Below, in pieces: positions 1 to 6,437 of a stretch of 31,553 bases of DNA. Each line of letters begins with the position of its first letter. Positions within the stretch are counted from its first letter, which is position 1. A program made the translations under genes and the position numbers. Source of the DNA: an uncultured Muribaculaceae bacterium (GTDB lineage Bacteria > Bacteroidota > Bacteroidia > Bacteroidales > Muribaculaceae); the NCBI GenBank assembly GCA_910585275.1, contig CAJUCW010000038.1:1-31553 (forward strand). Reading direction: 5' to 3'. Under the pieces are notes generated by a model that saw only the letters and a list, made by a program, of their open reading frames with translations, was not told where the DNA came from and did not search any database.

Positions 1-700
1 AAATGGGCAGGTCCTTTTTGTGTCCTTACTCAGACACACTCAAAGAAACAGTATCTGCCGGGATGAACAAAGCTCCTCCGCCATTGGATTTAGTGCAGGT
101 GAAAGACATGCCATGGTTTGCTGCGGCAAGTATAATCTCATCTCCACGATACCCTTTGTCGGCACGTATCTCCATGAGTGAGGCATACTTGCATTTGACT
201 TCCGGAATCATCTCCAGGGATGCTTTACCGTCGTTGACATTGGCGCATGAGGTCCGGGCATGGAGGATATTGCCTTATTGCCTTGACTGTCAACGATGAT
301 ATGACGTTTGATTCCTTTAACCTTCTTAAAACCGTCAATCCCTTTTTTCCGAATCCGACAGTCCGCTGCGGCGGCTTGCACTGTCAATGAAACAAACAGT
401 AGGAAATTCGCTCCTTCCCGCAACAATACGGGCATTTCTGACAAGAAATGAGTGAATCCTTGCGAATATCCCTTTCGCATTCCGGTATCTCCATTTGTTA
501 TAGACTGATTTCCAATGCGGATAGCATGTAGGGAGCAGTCGCCACTGACAACCGCTCCGCAACAGATAGAATATGGATTTGAGAATACGGACGGGGTCAT
601 GCCTGCGTCTGCATTTCAAAAGTTCCGGAAATCTATAGAGAAGAATCTCCCTGTGTCTTTTGTTAATTCGGGGAATCTGAATAAATGTATTGTTATATTT
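1..700 (-). pseudogene. IS5-type transposase remnant, frameshifted and cut by the window edge
   Basis: Minus-strand translation gives consecutive pieces of an IS5-family DDE transposase. The N-terminal part (about 619-335) has the typical ILKSIFYLLRSGCQWRLLP segment and the first-Asp region CFIDS. The middle (about 345-285) reads KKVKGIKRHIIVDSQGN, and the next part (about 285-26) contains ANVNDGK and ADKGYRGDE. The first and third pieces share a frame while the middle one is in another, so two compensating frameshifts break the gene; one lies near the T-run at about 342-347. The first ATG-like start is unclear; the homologous frame stays open upstream to about 700 without an ATG. The C-terminal catalytic-Glu region is missing or lies left of the window. 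I saw no terminal inverted repeat. Almost certainly inactive. Confidence 0.8.
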
Positions 701-836
701 TTTATCAACTGACAGGACAATCTGTAAATTAATCGTAAATATTTGATATAAAGAATAAACGACGTTTTAACATTCACAGTATCATTCTGAAGGGAAAAGT
801 TACCAACACACTCGCATCCTTGGGTGCCTTTGTTCC

Positions 837-879
837 CTTGCTTTCAGTCGCATACGGGGAGTATGCTCCTTTCAGCAAG
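837..879. repeat. imperfect intergenic hairpin
   Basis: An inverted repeat in the gap between the transposase remnant and the AraC-type gene. The outer arms CTTGCT/AGCAAG and the inner arms GCATAC/GTATGC pair, the middle of the stem is mismatched, and the apical loop is GGGGA. A second short pair (CCTTGG near 818 and CCAAGG near 893) could enclose it. No gene is visible in 700-972. The element may be the AraC-side terminator or a dispersed repeat; function unknown. Confidence 0.45.
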
Positions 880-972
880 TGAATAAATCCACTCCAAGGC
901 TGCGACCCCTACGACCGCGAAATTTTAAGGAACGCGCTCTAATTATTTCGGTTAGAAGTCAATGTTTTTGAA

Positions 973-1836
973 TCAGCTGTTTCTGAATTCTTTAGGCGAC
1001 ATGCCCATATTCTTTTTAAAATACTTCCCAAAGAAAGATTGCGAGGGAAAATTGAGTTCATCTGCAATCTGTTGGATCGGCAGGTTGGTTGATTTAAGAA
1101 GCACCTTAGCTTCAAGCACCACGAAACGTTCAATCCATTCCACTGCAGTGAATCCTGTGAGCGATTTCATTGTTCGTGAAAGATGTTTCGGAGTGATTTC
1201 AAGTTTATCTGCATAAAAACTCAGAAACCGTTCTTTTTTAAAATTCTGTTGCACAAGAGTGATGAATCTATCGGGTATGCGGTTATTAACTTTTGGAAAG
1301 TTCTCCGAAAGATGGCGGTAACATTTATGCCCGATGCTGTAAAAGAACGATGAAATGGCCAACACTTCCGCCTGATATGCGTATGGGTTTGCCATGTCAG
1401 AGGATATTTCTGACATTATCTCTACATGTCTTACGAAACTTGGAAATAATTCCGGTGGAATCCCGACCACCGGATTCCTTGTCGCTACGGAATATTGCGG
1501 ACAGTCTTTAAGTTTAAGGAAGAGATTGTCGGTAAAACGTTTCGACATTACTATGCATGAAGCGTCAAAATCATCGCTTACCATCTTGATTTGCAGAATC
1601 TGCGACCGACGTATGTTTACGATACAGGGGGCATGGATATTATATTGTATGAGGTTAATATCAGCTACGCATTCCCCTTTTCTTACAAGAATGGAAACGG
1701 TGGCACTGAATTTAAGCGGGTCGGAGGAAGTGGGTATTATTTGCTTGCCGATATGCTCCAGCATCCAGAAATCAGACGAAAGTATGTTAGATACGTCGTC
1801 CGATAGTTTTATGTCGTAATGTAGTCCGATATCCAT
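973..1836 (-). CDS. AraC/XylS-family transcriptional regulator
   Basis: A 287-residue protein with a C-terminal AraC-type double helix-turn-helix (about residues 185-285). The second HTH carries the family pattern PIQQIADELNFPSQSFFGKYFKK followed by the conserved MSPKEFR end. The N-terminal ~180 residues are a sensor or dimerisation region I cannot assign. A longer reading from ATG 1926 adds 30 hydrophobic residues, but a good -7/-33 promoter lies inside that extension, so the ATG at 1836 is preferred. AraC proteins bind promoters as activators. The neighbouring divergent gene at 2059 is the obvious candidate target, but nothing in the sequence proves it. Ligand unknown. Confidence 0.85.
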   Translation of the reverse strand: MDIGLHYDIKLSDDVSNILSSDFWMLEHIGKQIIPTSSDPLKFSATVSILVRKGECVADINLIQYNIHAPCIVNIRRSQILQIKMVSDDFDASCIVMSKRFTDNLFLKLKDCPQYSVATRNPVVGIPPELFPSFVRHVEIMSEISSDMANPYAYQAEVLAISSFFYSIGHKCYRHLSENFPKVNNRIPDRFITLVQQNFKKERFLSFYADKLEITPKHLSRTMKSLTGFTAVEWIERFVVLEAKVLLKSTNLPIQQIADELNFPSQSFFGKYFKKNMGMSPKEFRNS

Positions 1837-1863
1837 TGTAACGATTTCGTTGCATTCGATGTG

Positions 1864-1894
1864 CAAATTTAAGCCATAGTCGGAAAATAAACAA
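1864..1894 (-). promoter_or_regulatory. Bacteroidota-type promoter of the AraC-family gene
   Basis: On the minus strand, TTG (1894-1892), a 20-nt spacer, then TAAATTTG (1871-1864). This matches the Bacteroidota sigma-ABfr pattern TTG-N19-21-TAnnTTTG. It lies about 28 nt upstream of ATG 1836 and inside the extended ORF, which supports the shorter start. Confidence 0.6.
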
Positions 1895-2058
1895 GTGCAA
1901 ATACATAAAAAGAGAAAACTTTCCATTATTTAATTCGATATTATGAAACATAATCCCCCTTTGGTAGTTATAAGATAAAGCTCTGTCTCATTAAGCGAAT
2001 AGTGTTATTGGCAGTCATTGCTTTTCAATCCGTATAGATAACAATAAATTTAAAGACT

Positions 2059-2727
2059 ATGTCTGATTTTACCATATATATTTTATTATTATTGCTCGTT
2101 ATTTGTTTTTGGGCTTGGGAGCTTTGGGTGTCAAAACGAAGTCGTCGTTCTCCGTCTTACGATCCTACTGACGTTCTTTATGAGGACGATGATAACGACG
2201 ACCCTCTTAATAATCCGGGAATAATCACCGATAATAAGGTTATAATTAAAACCCTTCGAGTCCTGGGCCCGGAAAGATATGACGAAATGACAAAGCGTCT
2301 TTCTTCGCTTATAGATAAACATAAAGGGGAGGATTTTTACACTGTCTCGCTTGAAGCCGTTTCTTTAGGAAAGGATTGTGCAAGAGTGCTCCATCATCTT
2401 TTGCCCGGCGACCCTCTTTGCTTGTTGCGTTCGGAGGACGATGGCAATATGCAGTTTAAGGTCTTTTCTGCAGGTCATTTGGTTGGCGGCATTTCATCGG
2501 ATAATGCCGTTCAACTAAGCCGTCTTATGAAGTATGCTTATTTTTTGGGAATATACGTATGGCGTCAGAATTGTTATGGCTGTACTTGCGAAGACACAAA
2601 TCTTGATATCATTGTTTTCTATCACTTCAAGGAAAAAATGACAGTAGTGAAAGAATCTCTGTTTGATGACATCCCTTTTGTAATGAGGGTGGAAGGCATC
2701 AACCCCTTTTTGCTGATTCAGAATTAA
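2059..2727 (+). CDS. membrane-anchored protein of unknown function
   Basis: 222 residues. A single N-terminal hydrophobic helix (about residues 4-24) is followed by basic residues, then a very acidic stretch (EDDDNDD, about residues 42-48), then a soluble domain predicted on the cytoplasmic side. A region around residues 95-145 (VSLEAVSLGKDCARVLHHL, then LPGDPLCLLRSED and HLVGGIS) resembles the strand pattern of HIRAN-like domains, which bind DNA ends or single strands. That likeness is by eye only and weak. Cysteines cluster at CYGCTC. There is no partner in an operon: the next gene is convergent. The start ATG is preceded by an A-rich stretch without a clear Shine-Dalgarno. I do not recognise the family. 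Confidence 0.7.
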   Translation: MSDFTIYILLLLLVICFWAWELWVSKRSRRSPSYDPTDVLYEDDDNDDPLNNPGIITDNKVIIKTLRVLGPERYDEMTKRLSSLIDKHKGEDFYTVSLEAVSLGKDCARVLHHLLPGDPLCLLRSEDDGNMQFKVFSAGHLVGGISSDNAVQLSRLMKYAYFLGIYVWRQNCYGCTCEDTNLDIIVFYHFKEKMTVVKESLFDDIPFVMRVEGINPFLLIQN

Positions 2728-2794
2728 GGAACGCGCTAATAACTGGAGCTGGTGCGTAATTCATAATTTATAAGTGGATTGGTGATATAAAAAA

Positions 2795-2860
2795 ACACAC
2801 GCTTACGGCAGATTGAATTAACGATTTGATTCCCAAATACTGCATGCCATAAGCGTGTGT
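2795..2860. repeat. dispersed intergenic hairpin element, copy 1
   Basis: Arms at 2795-2810 (ACACACGCTTACGGCA) and 2845-2860 (TGCCATAAGCGTGTGT) pair at 15 of 16 positions around a 34-nt loop. The loop and right arm align with the element at 13415-13484 (shared blocks ATTAAC, TGATT, CAAA and AAGC). The copy sits between the convergent genes ending at 2727 and 2927, so it may also act as a bidirectional terminator. Confidence 0.75.
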
Positions 2861-2926
2861 CTGCATTTAAAAGAGTCTAAGTTTCGTAACCCTTACTCAC
2901 AAAAACGGATTGTCGGATTCCGTTTA

Positions 2927-3676
2927 TTAGAGATATTTCTTTTCCCGGAGTAAGTCGGAATATGTCTTAGACACTTCCAGGTTAGTGGATTCAGGATATC
3001 TTATGTCGGTGAATACCTGCGCGAGGCTTTCTTTATTGTTTTCTTTTACGAAAAAAATATTTTCAGGATTTTCGTCAATCCCTTTGTATAATCTCGCTAT
3101 TTCTTCGTCGCCGTCTTTACGGTATTTTTCATGATGTATGAATGCATCCGCCGGCAATCTTTCGGGTTTGGTAGCTTTCGTGGAAGGATAGCCCAATGAA
3201 AGCGAGGCCACAGGCACCACAAGGTCCGGAAGTTCCAAAAGGTCGGATATTGCTTTGGCATTATAATTTACAGTGCCGAGATAACATGTTCCCAACCCTT
3301 CCATCTCCGCTATTGTAGTAATCTGTTGAGCGAGTATAATGGCGTCGGTGGCGGCCATCATAAATGAATGGAAGTTGGAGTAGCACGGTTTCGCTCCACT
3401 AATTTCACACCATCTCGAGAATCTGTTGAAATCTGCGCATATCGTGAGGACTATGTCGCATCCTGTAGATGCCGGCTGGTTAAAATGCTGTTTCGCAAGT
3501 TTCTCTTTCATTTCCTTGTCGCGCGTGATTATTACAGAATAAAGTTGCATGTTGCCACACGTCGGGGCGTGCATCGCACGTCTAAGGATATCGTTTATCA
3601 ATTCATCGCTTACTGTCTTCCCCGAATAGTTCCTTACGGTGACTCTGTTTGAAAAGTAGTCTTTATTTGCATCCAT
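2927..3676 (-). CDS. nitroreductase family protein (FMN-dependent oxidoreductase)
   Basis: 249 residues, matching NfsA/FRP-type nitroreductases. The N-terminal FMN phosphate-binding segment is RVTVRNY (Arg11, Arg15), followed by HAPTCGNMQ (the usual APS-x-x-NxQ position). The central GLGTCYLGTV corresponds to the conserved E-GLG-x-x-x-GG-x loop, and LSLGYP closes the core. The C-terminal ~60 residues form the longer tail typical of the NfsA-like subgroup. Such enzymes reduce nitro compounds, quinones or flavins with NAD(P)H in the cytoplasm; the physiological substrate is unknown. It is divergent from the ribonucleotide reductase gene with closely spaced promoters, so the two could be co-regulated. 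Confidence 0.88.
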   Translation of the reverse strand: MDANKDYFSNRVTVRNYSGKTVSDELINDILRRAMHAPTCGNMQLYSVIITRDKEMKEKLAKQHFNQPASTGCDIVLTICADFNRFSRWCEISGAKPCYSNFHSFMMAATDAIILAQQITTIAEMEGLGTCYLGTVNYNAKAISDLLELPDLVVPVASLSLGYPSTKATKPERLPADAFIHHEKYRKDGDEEIARLYKGIDENPENIFFVKENNKESLAQVFTDIRYPESTNLEVSKTYSDLLREKKYL

Positions 3677-3719
3677 TGCTAAAGTAATCGGTTTTTATTA
3701 ATTATATGAGGAGAGAGTG

Positions 3720-3727
3720 CAAATGTA
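3720..3727 (-). promoter_or_regulatory. -7 element for the nitroreductase gene
   Basis: The minus strand reads TACATTTG, a full TAnnTTTG match, 44 nt upstream of ATG 3676. No clear TTG -33 element is seen. It lies only 12 bp from the oppositely facing -7 element at 3740-3747. Confidence 0.5.
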
Positions 3728-3739
3728 ATAAAATTTTGT

Positions 3740-3747
3740 TAATTTTG
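3740..3747 (+). promoter_or_regulatory. -7 element for the ribonucleotide reductase gene
   Basis: TAATTTTG (TAnnTTTG) lies about 65 nt upstream of ATG 3812. The -33 region is weak, with no TTG at the expected spacing. The short leader holds a small hairpin (GCAAC/GTTGC, 3757-3772) and is too short for a cobalamin riboswitch. Confidence 0.55.
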
Positions 3748-3811
3748 CATGTCTTCGCAACTCGAATGTTGCGGAAAATAGTTGAGAACGTAAATACTAT
3801 ATACAAAATAA

Positions 3812-6367
3812 ATGGCTGATTTAAAAAAATATACCTTTGACGATGCCTATGAAGCATCGGTGGAATACTTCAAGGGAGACCAACTTGCTGCGAGGGTATG
3901 GGCTACAAAGTATGCTCTGAAAGACTCCGACGGCAATTATTATGAGCTTACGCCCGACGATATGCATCATCGCATTGCTTCCGAGATTGCAAGAATTGAG
4001 GGAAAATATCCTTCCCCTATGTCAGAAGACGAGGTGTTCTCTTTATTGAAGGGTTTCAGGTATATTGTGCCTCAAGGTAGTCCGATGGCAGGTATCGGCA
4101 ATAATTTCCAGGTTGGTTCGCTTTCAAACTGCTTTGTGATAGGTCTTGACGGCACTCCCGATTCTTACGGTGGCATAGTCAAAATAGATGAAGAGCAAGT
4201 ACAACTCATGAAGCGGCGGGGCGGTGTGGGCCATGATCTTTCCCATCTTCGTCCGAAGGGGTCTGCCGTGAAAAATTCCGCTTTGACTTCCACCGGACTT
4301 GTGCCATTTATGGAGCGTTACAGCAATTCTACAAGAGAGGTGGCGCAGGATGGTCGCAGGGGTGCTCTCATGCTTTCTGTCAGTATCCGCCATCCTGACG
4401 CGAGCGATTTTATCGACGCCAAGATGACGCAAGGAAAAGTCACCGGAGCCAATGTCTCGGTCAAGATTGACGACGACTTTATGAATGCCGCGATTTTGGA
4501 AGTTCCTTATGAGCAGCGTTTCCCGGTGGATTCTGATAATCCCGCAGTGAAAAAGGAGATTGACGCCACTGCGCTTTGGCGCAAGATAATTCACAATGCG
4601 TGGAAAAGTGCCGAGCCTGGAGTGTTGTTTTGGGACACCGTGACACGTGAAAGTGTCGCCGATTGTTATAAAGACTTCGGCTTCCGGTCAGTATCTACCA
4701 ACCCTTGCGGGGAAATTCCGTTGTGTCCTTACGACAGTTGTAGGCTTCTCGCCATTAATCTATACAGTTACGTCAAAAATCCGTTCACTCCTCAGGCAGA
4801 GTTCGATTTTGCTTTGCTACGCGAGCATGCAAGATATGCCCAAAGGATAATGGACGATATCATCGACCTTGAAGCCGAAAAGATTGACCTCATTATCGAG
4901 AAGATAAAAGGAGACCCCGAGGTTGACGAAGTTAAGCAGACCGAGTTGAACCTTTGGAAGAAAATACGAGAAAAGACACTTAAAGGACGACGCACCGGGT
5001 GTGGCACCACCGGCGAAGGAGATATGCTTGCTGCTTTAGGTTTGCGCTACGGCACTAAAGAAGCTACCGAATGCTCCGTGGAGATTCATAAGACGCTTGC
5101 ATTGGCTTATTACGGTGCGTCGGTTGAACTTGCTTCTCAGCGAGGGGCTTTCGAGGTTTATGATGCCGAGCTTGAAAAAAGCAATCCCTACATATCCCGT
5201 CTTAGGGAAGCTGATCCTGAAATGGTGGCGAGAATGGAAAAGACAGGGCGTAGAAACATCGCTTGTTTGACCATAGCCCCCACCGGCACAACTTCTATAA
5301 TGACACAGACATCGTCGGGTATAGAGCCGGTATTCATGCCTGTTTATCAGCGTAGGCGAAAAGTGAATCCGAGCGATGAGAATGTCAGGATTGATTTTGT
5401 AGATGAAGTTGGCGATTCATTTGAAGAATATGTGGTATATCACCACAAATTTCTCGAATGGATGAAAGTGAACGGCATCGAAGTCAAAGACAACCTTACA
5501 CCGGAAGAACTTGACGAACTTGTGTCGCGTTCTCCTTACTATAAGGCTACCGCAAACGATGTGGATTGGCTTGAAAAGGTTAGGATGCAGGGTGCCATTC
5601 AGAAATGGGTTGACCATTCTATCAGCGTCACCATCAATCTGCCTAACGATGTTTCGGAAGAACTGGTAGCCGAACTGTATGCCGAGGCTTGGCGTTCCGG
5701 ATGCAAGGGTTGCACTGTCTATCGCGATGGTTCCCGAAACAATGTGCTTGAGGCATTGCCTAAGAATAATGCAGGGAAGGAGCAAGAAGAAAAAGTGGAA
5801 CTTATCCATATGCCCGACCATGTTGCCAAACGTCCTGACGAACTTGAGGCTGACGTGGTGCGTTTTCAGAATAACAAGGAGAAGTGGATTGCGTTCGTCG
5901 GCCTTGTAGATGGTAAACCTTACGAAATTTTCACCGGTCTTGCTGACGACGAAGATGGAATTTTCTGTCCTAAAAGGGTGAATCACGGAAAGATTATCAA
6001 GGCTGTTGATGAAAAAGGACGCAAACGATACGACTTCCAATTTATCAACAAACGCGGCTATAAGACCACTATCGAAGGCTTGAGCGAAAAATTTAATCCC
6101 GAATTCTGGAACTACGCAAAATTGATTTCCGGCGTATTGCGCTACGGAATGCCGATTGACCAGGTGCTTAAACTTGTTGGTACCCTCGAATTGGATTCTA
6201 ACAGTATCAATACGTGGAAGAACGGAGTGGAGCGTGCTTTGAAGAAGTATCTTCCCAACGGCACCGAAGCCAAAGGGCAAAAGTGTCCCAATTGTGGTTC
6301 CGAGACTTTGGTTTATCAGGAAGGTTGTCTGATTTGCACCACTTGTGGAAACTCAAGATGTGGATAG
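3812..6367 (+). CDS. nrdJ: adenosylcobalamin-dependent (class II) ribonucleotide reductase
   Basis: 851 residues, normal for the class II enzyme that reduces ribonucleotides to deoxyribonucleotides without oxygen, using vitamin B12. Visible signatures are SLSNCFVIG with Cys107 (first redox Cys of the active site), the catalytic NPCGEIPL loop with Asn297, Cys299 (thiyl radical) and Glu301, and the TIAPTGTTSIM substrate-binding loop. The tail at about residues 825-850 carries two CxxC pairs (CPNCG and CTTCG) and ends SRCG, as in the zinc-ribbon/redox-shuttle C-terminus of this family. GCKGCTVYRDGSR is the usual junction to the C-terminal domain. The gene is followed 70 nt later by malQ on the same strand. 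No odd features. Confidence 0.95.
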   Translation: MADLKKYTFDDAYEASVEYFKGDQLAARVWATKYALKDSDGNYYELTPDDMHHRIASEIARIEGKYPSPMSEDEVFSLLKGFRYIVPQGSPMAGIGNNFQVGSLSNCFVIGLDGTPDSYGGIVKIDEEQVQLMKRRGGVGHDLSHLRPKGSAVKNSALTSTGLVPFMERYSNSTREVAQDGRRGALMLSVSIRHPDASDFIDAKMTQGKVTGANVSVKIDDDFMNAAILEVPYEQRFPVDSDNPAVKKEIDATALWRKIIHNAWKSAEPGVLFWDTVTRESVADCYKDFGFRSVSTNPCGEIPLCPYDSCRLLAINLYSYVKNPFTPQAEFDFALLREHARYAQRIMDDIIDLEAEKIDLIIEKIKGDPEVDEVKQTELNLWKKIREKTLKGRRTGCGTTGEGDMLAALGLRYGTKEATECSVEIHKTLALAYYGASVELASQRGAFEVYDAELEKSNPYISRLREADPEMVARMEKTGRRNIACLTIAPTGTTSIMTQTSSGIEPVFMPVYQRRRKVNPSDENVRIDFVDEVGDSFEEYVVYHHKFLEWMKVNGIEVKDNLTPEELDELVSRSPYYKATANDVDWLEKVRMQGAIQKWVDHSISVTINLPNDVSEELVAELYAEAWRSGCKGCTVYRDGSRNNVLEALPKNNAGKEQEEKVELIHMPDHVAKRPDELEADVVRFQNNKEKWIAFVGLVDGKPYEIFTGLADDEDGIFCPKRVNHGKIIKAVDEKGRKRYDFQFINKRGYKTTIEGLSEKFNPEFWNYAKLISGVLRYGMPIDQVLKLVGTLELDSNSINTWKNGVERALKKYLPNGTEAKGQKCPNCGSETLVYQEGCLICTTCGNSRCG

Positions 6368-6370
6368 TAT

Positions 6371-6393
6371 CTTGAATTCTCTCAAGCCTTTTT
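6371..6393 (+). terminator. weak hairpin followed by a T-run after nrdJ
   Basis: CTTGA/TCAAG, a 5-bp stem with a 6-nt loop, is followed by CC and five T residues. The stem is short, so termination may be partial and nrdJ and malQ may share a transcript. Confidence 0.35.
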
Positions 6394-6437
6394 ACATTCT
6401 AATGAATAATTATGGAAATAACTAAATAATTTCTCAC

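Noticed and set aside
925..2737. Exact 14-bp repeat TTAAGGAACGCGCT at 925 and 2724, flanking the AraC-type and 222-residue protein genes
   Set aside because: A window of this size is expected to contain one or two chance 14-bp matches, and the flanks do not align further.
3748..3811. Possible cobalamin riboswitch before the B12-dependent ribonucleotide reductase
   Set aside because: The leader is only about 65 nt with one small hairpin; a B12 riboswitch needs far more sequence and its conserved core is not seen.
5417..6280. 287-codon minus-strand frame opposite nrdJ
   Set aside because: Shadow of the ribonucleotide reductase gene; no promoter or protein motif.
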